Notes: a model not told the origin generated them from the letters alone. 16,698 nt of DNA from an uncultured Collinsella sp. (GCA_900544645.1 UQWG01000042.1:1-16698); one strand, 5' to 3'. Positions 6,983 through 15,160 are shown, numbered from the stretch's first letter. A program made the numbers and translations.

Positions 6983-8326
6983 ATGGCGAAGCGTTCTGGG
7001 TTGTATTCGGTGCCGTTTGAGGTTCCGGAGCTTTCTTTTGATGAGGCTGTTGCACTTGCGGCCGATACGGGCAAGATTGCGCGTTATTCCACGCCGCTGC
7101 TTGAGACCGTCGTCGAGATGCTCGATGAGCTTGGTCGTCCTGACGAGTTCTATGATTGCGTCCAGATAGCCGGTACCAATGGAAAGACCTCGACGACGCG
7201 ATTCTCGGCTGCCATTCTTCGTGGTGAGGGCCTTAAGACGGCGCTCTTTACGTCTCCTCATCTGGTGCGTTATCCCGAGCGTATGGAGATTGATGAAAAG
7301 GTCGTCTCAGACGAGGTCTTTGCCCATGGTGTTTCTGCGGCGTATGAGGCAGGTCGTCGTCTCAACGCACGTCGTGAGGCAGCGGGCGAGGAGCTCCGTT
7401 CTATTACGCCCTTCGATCTTTTGTCCGTGGCCGGTTTGACTATGTTTGCCGAGGCTTGCGTGGACGTGGCCGTGCTTGAGGTTGGCATGGGCGGACGCTG
7501 GGATGCTACGAGTGCGACCGATCCCGTGGCCGTCGCCATTACGGGCATTGGACTCGACCATACGAAGGTCCTTGGCGATACGCTCGAGGCCATTGCGGGG
7601 GAGAAGGCTGCGGTTATCAAACCCGGGCGTTTGGTTGTTTTGGGCGAGGGTACGCATGAGGCGAGCGTGCAGCGCGTGATGGATGCCCGTTGCCGCGAAT
7701 GCGGTGTGGTGCCGCTCGTGGTAAACCATGTCACGACTAAGGTGCCGGCGCATGTGGGCGACACGGTTGAGTTCAGCTGCACCACGCCGCGCGCGATCTA
7801 TACGTCGAGGATGGTTAAACCGGCGTATCAGCCGCAGAATGCCGCGTGCGCGATTATGCTGTGCGAGGGGTATCTGGGCCGCGAGCTCGACCACGATGCG
7901 CTCGACGCTTCGCTTATGGGCTGCCCCACGCCGGGTCGCTTTGATGTGCTGGGAACCGATCCACTCAAGCTGATTGACGCCTGCCATAACCCTCAGAGCT
8001 GCGAGAACTTTGTGAGCGCACTGGACGAGATTGATCCGTGCGTAGAGAATCGCCCCACGCTGCTGTGCGCCGCGCTGGCCGACAAGGATGTGGCGGGCAT
8101 CGTCGATGTGCTGATCCCGGCCTTCCCGCGTGTAGTCGTGACGCAGACCGATTCCGACCGCGCCCTGCCGGCAGAGGAACTCGCCGCCCTGGTGGACGCC
8201 GATAAGCTCGCAGGCGTGTACCCCAGCGTATCCGAGGCCCTCGCAGCCCTCGATGCCGCGGGCGAGCCCTTCGTAGCAGCCGGCACCATCACCCTAGCCG
8301 GCGAAGTAGCCGGCCTGCTCCGCTAA
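6983..8326 (+). CDS. folC: Bifunctional folylpolyglutamate / dihydrofolate synthase
   Basis: FolC is a Mur-ligase-family ATP-dependent enzyme. It adds glutamate to folates and, in many bacteria, joins glutamate to dihydropteroate. The ATP-binding loop GTNGKTST lies at residues 64-71, followed by FTSPHLVRYPERM, then EVGMGGRWDAT (from 166) and GLDHTKVLGDT. The C-terminal domain has PGRFDVL and DACHNP (332-337), the family's DGAHNP motif with Cys in place of His-preceding Ala. The length, 447 residues, is normal. ATG 6983 is preferred because GAGGGG (6968-6973) lies nine bases upstream; the open frame extends to 6926 without a ribosome binding site. Codon use shifts from T-ending in the first third to C/G-ending at the end. 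Pairing with valS is a common arrangement. Confidence 0.95.
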   Translation: MAKRSGLYSVPFEVPELSFDEAVALAADTGKIARYSTPLLETVVEMLDELGRPDEFYDCVQIAGTNGKTSTTRFSAAILRGEGLKTALFTSPHLVRYPERMEIDEKVVSDEVFAHGVSAAYEAGRRLNARREAAGEELRSITPFDLLSVAGLTMFAEACVDVAVLEVGMGGRWDATSATDPVAVAITGIGLDHTKVLGDTLEAIAGEKAAVIKPGRLVVLGEGTHEASVQRVMDARCRECGVVPLVVNHVTTKVPAHVGDTVEFSCTTPRAIYTSRMVKPAYQPQNAACAIMLCEGYLGRELDHDALDASLMGCPTPGRFDVLGTDPLKLIDACHNPQSCENFVSALDEIDPCVENRPTLLCAALADKDVAGIVDVLIPAFPRVVVTQTDSDRALPAEELAALVDADKLAGVYPSVSEALAALDAAGEPFVAAGTITLAGEVAGLLR

Positions 8327-8340
8327 CCCATCCCCTCAGC

Positions 8341-8408
8341 AGTTGCGGTGAAATACGGACTGTTTTACAAGCCAGGAAGCCTCAAACGGTCCGTATACCA
8401 CCGCAACT
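8341..8408. repeat. 68-bp palindromic repeat (family A, copy 1)
   Basis: The terminal 20 bases (AGTTGCGGTGAAATACGGAC) pair with 8389-8408 with two mismatches, and GTTT/AAAC continues the stem. It lies 14 bases after the folC stop and may also end that transcript. A second copy is at 15161-15227, and the start of a third is at the window end. Confidence 0.8.
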
Positions 8409-8413
8409 CAAAA

Positions 8414-8435
8414 GCCCCGTCCCAAATTAGCTGCG
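8414..8435 (-). repeat. Family B repeat, copy 1 (inverted)
   Basis: GCCCCGTCCCAAATTAGCTG is the exact reverse complement of CAGCTAATTTGGGACGGGGC at 15114-15133. It directly follows A copy 1. A third copy of the core is at 16395-16408. Confidence 0.7.
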
Positions 8436-8510
8436 CTTGGGTGCCCGTTTACGAAACCATTTATGCCGCTTAACCTGTAGCATATTGCAAACCTCCATCG
8501 GGCAAGGATA

Positions 8511-8560
8511 CGCTCAACTTAACTTGCCAATCGGACCAGTGCTGTTTGGTCCGTTGAGCG
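8511..8560 (+). promoter_or_regulatory. Bulged hairpin in the surface-protein leader
   Basis: CGCTCAAC (8511-8518) pairs with GTTGAGCG (8553-8560), and CGGACCA (8532-8538) pairs with TGGTCCG (8547-8553). This gives a coaxial stem with a 13-nt left bulge and an 8-nt loop. It ends five bases before GGGAGG (8565-8570), the ribosome binding site. It may control translation or mRNA stability. It does not match any riboswitch I recognise. The region 8437-8510 upstream shows no clear promoter boxes. Confidence 0.5.
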
Positions 8561-8574
8561 TGTCGGGAGGAAAC

Positions 8575-8661
8575 ATGAACAGAAGGCATGTCAACGCGGC
8601 CATTACCGCGGGTTTGGCTCTGACGATGACGGTCGGCTCGGTGCCGCCGCAGGCGTTCGCC
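8575..8661 (+). other. Signal peptide coding segment
   Basis: It encodes 29 residues: an Arg-Arg-His n-region, a hydrophobic core from about residue 8 to 23 and an AFA cleavage motif. It is the start of a 63-residue peptide (8575-8766) that would be made if the TAG is respected. Confidence 0.8.
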
Positions 8662-8901
8662 GAGATGATGCAGGGTGATACTACCCAAGTCGTTGCCGAG
8701 CAAAGCGATGCGACGGGTGCGGCTGCCACGTCTGCGGACACCGGTCAGGCAACCTCGCAAGACTAGAGTGAAGACAAGATCGCCTCTTTTGCCAGCCTGA
8801 ACGAGCTACATGTTGCCGAGGGTTCCGACGCCACGCTGCCCCAGACTGTAACGGCAACCTACGAGAGCGGTACCACCAAGCAGGAAAACGTCACCTGGAA
8901 G

Positions 8902-11900
8902 TTGAACGGCGCTGATGCTCCGGCAACTCTGGCACAGCTGCCTGCCGGCTCGTATGAGTTTGAGGGTACCGTCGACGGTACCACGCAGACGGTCAAGCAG
9001 CGCGTGGTTGTCGAAGCTGTTACGGCGGACCCGGCAGTGGTAGATCCGGCGGCAGTAAACGCCCCTGATGTCACAGAGACGAGCAACGAAAGTGGCATTA
9101 CGGTCGAGTCGATCGACGCCAACCCGATTCTGGAAAAATATGTCGGGGCCGATTACTACGGCCAGATCCAATCTTCGAGCGTTAAGGTAAAGCTGTCGGA
9201 TGGCACCGAGACCTCGGCGTATGTTGATTGGGACGAAAAGTCGCAGACGGCATTTGATACGGCGACGGAGGAATCCGAAGTCCCCATTACCGGTCAGATT
9301 ACCGGCGTAAGCGTGAACAACAACTGGATCACGCTCGCGGAGCCGTACGAAGTGAGCGGTGTACTTAAGGTGTACGTCCCCCGTTCAACCAGCAATGGCT
9401 CATGGGCATGGACCGCAGCTGGTATTGCCCCCGCGCTTCCGTCTAGCATGTCGGCCAGTTATTCAAATGGTCAATCTTATACATGCCCTGTTGAGTGGAA
9501 TGAGATCTCGGCTGATCAGTACCAAAAGGAAGGAACCTTTGTTGTCGAGGGACATTTGAAGAACTATCCCTCTATGCTCGCACAGTGCACGGTCGCAGTC
9601 CGCTCTGTTAAGAGCGTCCAGACCGAGTTGACGTGTACGACCCTAACTGGTGAGGTCCCGTCTCTGCCGTATTCTGCTTCGGTTGTCTTTGATAGCGGGG
9701 CCACCGAGCAGATCCCGGTGTCTTGGGATTCTTTCGACGCGTCGCTTTACTCTAAGGTGGGCTCGTTTACGGTTAAAGGTAAACTAAACGGTTTTGATTA
9801 CCGTGAGGTTACCTGCACCGTTACCGTCAAAGATCCTAAGGACGTACTCGATCTTAATTCTCTGAGGTTCGAGCGCGTGGTCGGCGACATTTCTCCTCTT
9901 AGCACGTATGTCTATTTCCCGTTTACGCAGTCAAATAACACTACATACACCCAAGGTTATCAGGTTAACTGGGACAACGCCGACGTGTCTCAATTCCAAA
10001 AGGCAGGCACCTATACGGTCACGGGCACGCTTGTGACATATAACGAATCTTCAGCCGCTAATGGCCTAAAGGTAACTGCTCAGGTCGAGGTCAAAGAAGT
10101 TGCCTCTATCGACGCTCTTGCTCCCGTTAACACGCCCGTCGGCGTACGTCCTACAACGGGCGGCGGTCTTCCCTACAGCGTTGAGGTTGCATTCACCGAC
10201 GGTACAAAGAAGCAGTGCAACATTGCGTGGGACCCTATTTTGGACACGCAGGTGGCAAGTGAGGGGTCGTTTAAGCTTTCCGGTTCGCTGTCGTATTGGA
10301 CCAATACCTCATCTTCATCGTCTACTCAGGTGGAGCTGGGTGACAGCAACCGAGTCACGGCGACCATCTCCGTCCGCGCCCTGCAGATGCCTTCCTCGAC
10401 ATCGACAAGCACGCTTATCGGTTGCCAGCCTAATATGCCGGGTTCAATCGAGGCCACGATGTGGAATGGCTCGCGAGGCAATTTCCCCGTTCAGTGGTCG
10501 ACGATTAGTCAGGACGCCCTAAAGAACCTTGGCCAGATTACGGTTAGCGGATATTTTACCGGCTCTAACATTCCGGCTACGGCGACGGTCAACGTCTGCG
10601 ATCTCGAGGACAGCAACATCGGCAAGATTGCTTATGTTCCCGGCGCCGGACTTCTGGCTCCGCGCTACACATCCACGCTGTATTTGTCGGATGGCAGCTC
10701 GTTCTATCCCCAGTATTCGTCGGGGCAGCCTTATAGCTGGGATGAGTTTCCTCAAGAACTGCTGGACGGCAAGCCTGGCGAGTACGAAATTACCGGTACT
10801 ATCACTGGCTCGCTGGCGAAGGTCAACGCGATCGCGGTGTGCAGTGAGGTCAAGGGCGTCAATAACTATAGCGAGAATGGCGTGACGCTTGGGCAGTCGT
10901 ACGAGGACTGGCGCGTTATTTACCCCGGTGAGGAAGTCAATCTGGACTACTTCTACGTGTCCGGCGTATTGCAGGATGGAACGACTTTTGACAGTCTCGG
11001 CGTCAACTGGGATACCTACGATAGGTGCCCCCAGAAGGACTGCACGATTACCGGAACGGTCGCCGGAACGAATATCCCCGTGAAAGTGCACGTCATCGTG
11101 ACTAAAAACTGGGAGGCTCAGCCACAAACCATTACAGTGCTCAAGGGCAGCGACGGCACCGCCATGCTTCCCGGCTATGTCGAACTTATCAGCCCCGATG
11201 CGGCAGAACATCCGGACTATTCGCACAAATACGCCGAGACCAAGTGGAACACGAAGGGCTTCGATTGGACCCAGGGCGGCGTGGTACGCGGCACTGCAAC
11301 AATTAGCTTTAATGCAGGGTACGGCATGCAGACTGTCGACGTTCCGATTACTGCCACCGTTAAGATCGCGAGTAAGGCAACCTCGGTTCAGGGCGGGACC
11401 ATATGGACCGTCCCCGGCACCAAGCCGATGCTGCCGGAATACCTTGAGGTTCGATACGACAACGATGTGTCTTCTGAGCCCCAGCGCGAAAAGGTCACAT
11501 GGGACCGTGTCGCCGAAGACGCTTATGCCAAGGACGGTTCGTTTAAGGTGAAGGGCAAGCTCCAAGGTGGTGTCGAGGCGACAATCACTGTTGACGTCTG
11601 TTCCGTCATCTCCGTTGCCGTTCCTGAGCGCATTAATACGGCCAGCGGTGTTTTCCCCGAGCTGCCGTGGAATGTCTCGGTTGCCACGAGTGACGGCAAA
11701 ACTCATAATGCCCAGGTTCAATGGGATTACGTTCGTCCCTCGGTTTATACCGGAGAGCCGGGTCAGGTCACGACAGTGTCTGGCACGCTGTTTGCAAGCG
11801 GCCTCGACGGATGCGGTGACGGCACTAACACCGGTCTCACTGTTCAGACCAAGATCGTTATCCAAGGCGTTGAGAAGGCAATCGATAACGGCGAGACCGC

Positions 11901-14900
11901 AGTGACCACCAAGGCGGGCACTGCGCCTGCTATGCCGTCCAAGATGGCGGTCGAGATGAGCGACGGCTCCGTTTCGACGGCGGCTATTGATTGGGATCCG
12001 ATCGCGCCCGAGAAGTACGAGCGGCCTGGCACGTTCTATGTGACGGGCCATGTGGTCGGCTTTGATGCCGCTGCTGTTATGGCGCTGCTTGACGATGACG
12101 GCCAAAAGGTCGGCGTGGATGAGAACGGCAACGTGACCGCCAAGGTGACGGTTGCCGACAAGAAGGCGAAGAAGGTTGCGTTGCAGCCCGAGGCAGTCGT
12201 GGTCAACACCACGGTCGGATCGATGCTGGAGCTGCCAGATGCCGTGTCCGTATATTTCTCGGATGGCTCAGCGCGGGATACTCGGGGCAGTTTGGGCGGC
12301 ATCGAGATCGAAAAGTGGACCGACACCGACGGCATCGACCTCTCCAAGCCGCTCGCCAAGAAGGGTACGTACAAACTCGTCGGCAAGCTCAAGGATGTCG
12401 ACAACGTCAACGCTATCGTGTACGTCAACGTCTCCGAGGCGCCGCGAACCATCACCAAGCTCGAGGCCAAGTCGTTTAGCGTTGCCAAGGGCACGTCCAA
12501 GCAGGATCTGTACGCCCAGATGCCCAAGCAAGTTGTGGCGACTTACTCCGACGGCTCGACCGATTTGCTCGACATTGACGTTTGGGATCTTTCTAACGTT
12601 ACGGACAAGCTGCTCAACGGAACCGGCACCGTGGAGATCACGGGCACGGTTAAGCTCAACGGTGCCAAGGTGACCTGCAATGTGACCGTGGTGGATCAGG
12701 ATGCCCAGACGCCCGACCACGTCGAGCCGATCGATGCTATTGAGATTGCGGACAATGCTAAGGTCAGCGACCTTATGGAAAAGCTGCCGTCCAAGGTGAC
12801 GGTGGTCATGAAGGACGGCAAGACCAAGAATGAGACGCCCGTTAAGTGGTCTCAGGTCGACAGCCTGGGCCGTGCCGGTACTGAGTTTGAGGTCACGGGT
12901 CTAACGGACAACGGCATGACCGTTAAGGTGAAGGTCAAGGTAACCGCGCATATCGTGGATTTTGATACCGTGGACGAGATTGAGGTCGAGCGCGATACCA
13001 AGGCGGCTGATGCTTTGGCCAAGCTGCCCGCCACGGTCACGGCGATATACTCTGACGGTTCCGATTCCGAAGCCGACGTAACGTGGGACACTAAGGGCCT
13101 CTCCGACAAGGACTTTGCCAAGGAGGGTGAAGTTACGGTTAAGGGTACGGTTGCCGGTACCGATCAAAAGGTAGAGTGCACTATCAAGGTCGTCAAACCG
13201 CTTCGCGAGATTCCTGATCACTTGGCTGGTTCGGTTGATGCTGTGACGGTCGACGACGGCGCGAAGCCCGATGCTGTTGTGGCCGCACTGCCCAAGACCG
13301 TGAAGGTCGCTATGAAGGACGGATCCGAGGTCGATTCGAAGATCAATTGGACTGCCCCCAAGAAGGCCGTCATCATTAAGAATGACGGTGCAAGCATTGT
13401 CGTTACGGGTAAAACCGCGGTTGGCAGCTTTGAGGTTAATGCTACGGTTAACCTGGTGCCGGTTGTTGAGAGCGTCGTTGACGTTAAGCTTTCGGTTGCT
13501 CGCAACACTGCCGCCGACGACATTGCGCTGCCCACCAAGGTGACCCTCAACATGTCTGATGGCTCGACGAGGACTGCTGCCGTCACGTGGAATAAGACTC
13601 CGCTCACGGCAGATGCCTTGGGCAAGCTGGGCGATGTTGCGCTTGAGGGCAAGGTAGAGGGCACTTCGGTTAAGGCCAAGTGCACGGTCGCGGTCGTGAA
13701 GAGCGATGCCGAGATTCCGGCGTCTGTTGAGCCTGTCACGGGCGTTAGCGTTCCCGAGGGCGCATCGGCCGACGCCGTGCGTGATGCGCTCAAGGGCGTG
13801 AAGGCGACCGTTCGCATGAAGGACGGCAAGACGACGGCGGAGTCCGAGATCACATGGACTGAGGTCCCTGCCGCTGCCGCCACGTACGGCAACAGCGTCG
13901 TCGCCAAGGGCGTGACGGTGAACGGCAACCTGCCTGTCGAGGTCATTGTCACCTCCACGACGACGATCAACAAGGTTGCCGAGGTACCGCAGATCACGGT
14001 CGAGCGCGATGCCAAGGTTGACACCGTGACGGGGCAGCTGCCCAAGAAGGTTGCCGTGACGTACTCCGATGGCCATACGGATGAGGCCTCGGTCACGTGG
14101 AATACGGATGGCCTGGACAAGCAGCTTGCCGCTGTTGGCGAGCATACAATTGAAGGCTCCGTCGAGGGCACGACGCTTAAGGCGACCTGCAAACTGGTCG
14201 TCGAGACGCCGGCAAGCGAGATTCCCGTGACACCTGCGACGTTCGCTCCCGTTGAGGTGTTTGAGGCAAGTTCTGTCGCCGATGTGCTGAAGGCGCTGCC
14301 CAAGAAGGTCTCTGTGATGATGAAGGACGGCAGCCAGGAGGACTACGACGTCGATTGGGAGAATGTCCCCGCACTGGATTGGGGTGCCGATGATGTGACC
14401 GTGGGCGGTAAGGTTCGCGGTACGGAGCTTACAGTCAGCTGCATGGTACGCGTTAAGCTGCGCCCGGCGGCCAAGGGCCTCGTTATCGTTGACCAAAACG
14501 GCAAGGCCACGACTGCCGAAACCGTGCTCAAGGTAGAGCGCGGCAAGGAAATTGACCTTGCTGCCGCGGCGAGCAATGCGGCCGATGGCGCTCTGCTGCG
14601 TGGTGCCGTGACGTGGGTCTCGTCCGACCCGACGATCGCTACGGTCGAGAACGGTAAGGTCAAGGCCCTCAAGAACGGAACCGTCGTCATTACCGCGACG
14701 ATGTCCGTTGACGGTGACGCCGCGGCGATTGCGACGCTTGCCGAGGATGGCACTGCGCCGGCGCCTCAACAGCTCACCGCTTCGGTGACCGTCGATGTTG
14801 TTGAGCCTGTTGTTGTACAGGAACCGACAGGCGGCAAGGATAACGGTGCCAAGCCCGATGCCAAACATCCTTCGGGCAAGAAGAATGGCAAGAAGGCCGC

Positions 14901-15021
14901 TAAGGGAAGCCTGGCCGAGACGGGCGACAACACTGCCGTGACCGTCGCGGCGCTTGGCGGAACCGGCCTGCTGGCGCTGATTGCCGCAGCGATCGAAAAG
15001 CTGCGCCATCGCACGGAGTAA
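8902..15021 (+). CDS. Ig-like repeat body of the surface protein, open frame after the TAG
   Basis: This is the 2039-residue open frame that gene finders would report, beginning at an internal TTG. The start is unlikely to be real: it lies inside the first Ig-like module (the frame is open from 8767), has no good ribosome binding site and leaves no signal peptide. The modules are 65-100 residues long with the Big_4 pattern: an LP turn, a YSDG or MKDG turn, a VTW or VDW strand, G-x-x-x-V-x-G, and a final strand of alternating Val. The first half (to about 12170) is rich in Ser, Thr, Asn, Tyr and Cys, with irregular modules. The second half is Lys/Val/Asp-rich and regular. If translated alone, the product would stay in the cytosol. 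Confidence 0.7.
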   Translation: MNGADAPATLAQLPAGSYEFEGTVDGTTQTVKQRVVVEAVTADPAVVDPAAVNAPDVTETSNESGITVESIDANPILEKYVGADYYGQIQSSSVKVKLSDGTETSAYVDWDEKSQTAFDTATEESEVPITGQITGVSVNNNWITLAEPYEVSGVLKVYVPRSTSNGSWAWTAAGIAPALPSSMSASYSNGQSYTCPVEWNEISADQYQKEGTFVVEGHLKNYPSMLAQCTVAVRSVKSVQTELTCTTLTGEVPSLPYSASVVFDSGATEQIPVSWDSFDASLYSKVGSFTVKGKLNGFDYREVTCTVTVKDPKDVLDLNSLRFERVVGDISPLSTYVYFPFTQSNNTTYTQGYQVNWDNADVSQFQKAGTYTVTGTLVTYNESSAANGLKVTAQVEVKEVASIDALAPVNTPVGVRPTTGGGLPYSVEVAFTDGTKKQCNIAWDPILDTQVASEGSFKLSGSLSYWTNTSSSSSTQVELGDSNRVTATISVRALQMPSSTSTSTLIGCQPNMPGSIEATMWNGSRGNFPVQWSTISQDALKNLGQITVSGYFTGSNIPATATVNVCDLEDSNIGKIAYVPGAGLLAPRYTSTLYLSDGSSFYPQYSSGQPYSWDEFPQELLDGKPGEYEITGTITGSLAKVNAIAVCSEVKGVNNYSENGVTLGQSYEDWRVIYPGEEVNLDYFYVSGVLQDGTTFDSLGVNWDTYDRCPQKDCTITGTVAGTNIPVKVHVIVTKNWEAQPQTITVLKGSDGTAMLPGYVELISPDAAEHPDYSHKYAETKWNTKGFDWTQGGVVRGTATISFNAGYGMQTVDVPITATVKIASKATSVQGGTIWTVPGTKPMLPEYLEVRYDNDVSSEPQREKVTWDRVAEDAYAKDGSFKVKGKLQGGVEATITVDVCSVISVAVPERINTASGVFPELPWNVSVATSDGKTHNAQVQWDYVRPSVYTGEPGQVTTVSGTLFASGLDGCGDGTNTGLTVQTKIVIQGVEKAIDNGETAVTTKAGTAPAMPSKMAVEMSDGSVSTAAIDWDPIAPEKYERPGTFYVTGHVVGFDAAAVMALLDDDGQKVGVDENGNVTAKVTVADKKAKKVALQPEAVVVNTTVGSMLELPDAVSVYFSDGSARDTRGSLGGIEIEKWTDTDGIDLSKPLAKKGTYKLVGKLKDVDNVNAIVYVNVSEAPRTITKLEAKSFSVAKGTSKQDLYAQMPKQVVATYSDGSTDLLDIDVWDLSNVTDKLLNGTGTVEITGTVKLNGAKVTCNVTVVDQDAQTPDHVEPIDAIEIADNAKVSDLMEKLPSKVTVVMKDGKTKNETPVKWSQVDSLGRAGTEFEVTGLTDNGMTVKVKVKVTAHIVDFDTVDEIEVERDTKAADALAKLPATVTAIYSDGSDSEADVTWDTKGLSDKDFAKEGEVTVKGTVAGTDQKVECTIKVVKPLREIPDHLAGSVDAVTVDDGAKPDAVVAALPKTVKVAMKDGSEVDSKINWTAPKKAVIIKNDGASIVVTGKTAVGSFEVNATVNLVPVVESVVDVKLSVARNTAADDIALPTKVTLNMSDGSTRTAAVTWNKTPLTADALGKLGDVALEGKVEGTSVKAKCTVAVVKSDAEIPASVEPVTGVSVPEGASADAVRDALKGVKATVRMKDGKTTAESEITWTEVPAAAATYGNSVVAKGVTVNGNLPVEVIVTSTTTINKVAEVPQITVERDAKVDTVTGQLPKKVAVTYSDGHTDEASVTWNTDGLDKQLAAVGEHTIEGSVEGTTLKATCKLVVETPASEIPVTPATFAPVEVFEASSVADVLKALPKKVSVMMKDGSQEDYDVDWENVPALDWGADDVTVGGKVRGTELTVSCMVRVKLRPAAKGLVIVDQNGKATTAETVLKVERGKEIDLAAAASNAADGALLRGAVTWVSSDPTIATVENGKVKALKNGTVVITATMSVDGDAAAIATLAEDGTAPAPQQLTASVTVDVVEPVVVQEPTGGKDNGAKPDAKHPSGKKNGKKAAKGSLAETGDNTAVTVAALGGTGLLALIAAAIEKLRHRTE
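12445..14469 (+). repeat. Four tandem two-module super-repeats
   Basis: The units are 12445-12954, 12955-13464, 13465-13965 and 13966-14469, that is 510, 510, 501 and 504 bp. Each unit has a first module containing an SDG turn and ending in a Cys-containing strand (VTCNVTV, VECTIKV, AKCTVAV, ATCKLVV). A linker EIP (QTP in unit 1) joins it to a second module containing MKDG. The DNA has diverged more than the protein pattern, so the duplications are old. Confidence 0.8.
14911..15018 (+). other. C-terminal LAETG cell-wall sorting signal
   Basis: LAETG (14911-14925) is followed by a hydrophobic span (about 14938-14988) and a basic tail with RHR. Class E sortases of high-GC Gram-positives use LAxTG in place of LPxTG. 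A Lys/Gly/Pro-rich stretch (about 14820-14905) precedes it and would cross the wall. No sortase gene is in the window. Confidence 0.8.
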
Positions 15022-15032
15022 GGCTGCGAGCT

Positions 15033-15050
15033 TAGAGCCTTAGGGCTCTA
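15033..15050. other. Small hairpin after the surface-protein gene
   Basis: TAGAGCC pairs with GGCTCTA (15033-15039 with 15044-15050) around TTAG, 12 bases after the stop codon and just before the strong terminator. It may add to 3'-end stability. Confidence 0.4.
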
Positions 15051-15059
15051 GGACATAAG

Positions 15060-15103
15060 AAGGCCTCCCGGTTCTCGTCGGGGAATCGGGAGGCCTTTCG
15101 TTT
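15060..15103 (+). terminator. Strong terminator of the surface-protein gene
   Basis: A 15-bp stem (15060-15074 with 15083-15097, one G-T pair) surrounds an 8-nt loop and runs into TTTCGTTT. The opposite strand also reads through an A/T-rich end, so it may serve both convergent genes. Its integrity suggests that the transcription unit was functional recently. Confidence 0.85.
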
Positions 15104-15112
15104 GACTGCAGG

Positions 15113-15133
15113 GCAGCTAATTTGGGACGGGGC
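15113..15133 (+). repeat. Family B repeat, copy 2
   Basis: It matches copy 1 in inverted orientation over 20 bases. The next bases, TGACTACCCTGG (15139-15150), reappear as the reverse complement in front of B copy 3 (CCAGGGTAGTCA, 16383-16394). Confidence 0.7.
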
Positions 15134-15160
15134 ATTTTTGACTACCCTGGTCCCCTTGGC

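Larger units (their letters stand above)
8575..15021 (+). pseudogene. Giant Ig-like repeat, LAxTG wall-anchored surface protein, interrupted by in-frame TAG at codon 64
   Basis: The reading frame starts at ATG 8575, four bases after GGGAGG, and encodes a Sec signal peptide. Basic residues NRRH precede a hydrophobic stretch; AFA ends at residue 29, just before a likely cleavage site. After a Ser/Thr/Ala/Gln linker, TAG at 8764-8766 stops translation. The same frame then continues without interruption to TAA at 15019-15021, and the bases after the TAG still encode a normal Ig-like module. Restored, the protein would be 2148 residues: signal peptide, about 22 Big_4-like modules, one Big_2-like module (about 1966-2080), a Lys/Gly-rich wall-spanning stretch, then LAETG, a membrane segment and a basic tail. 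This is the layout of a covalently anchored adhesin or stalk. Its ligand cannot be inferred. It could be a true pseudogene, an OFF allele, suppressed by readthrough, or a sequencing error. Confidence 0.85.

Noticed and set aside
8341..8435. CRISPR array
   Set aside because: The repeats are dispersed single palindromes kilobases apart, with no regular repeat-spacer structure and no cas genes.
8764..8766. Recoding of TAG as pyrrolysine or another amino acid
   Set aside because: clpP, valS and the peptidase gene in this window end at TAG, so TAG acts as a normal stop; no recoding element is evident after it.
12901..15009. 702-residue open frame antisense to the Ig-like repeats
   Set aside because: It is Arg/Asn/Leu-rich and repeats with the period of the sense strand, so it is a shadow.
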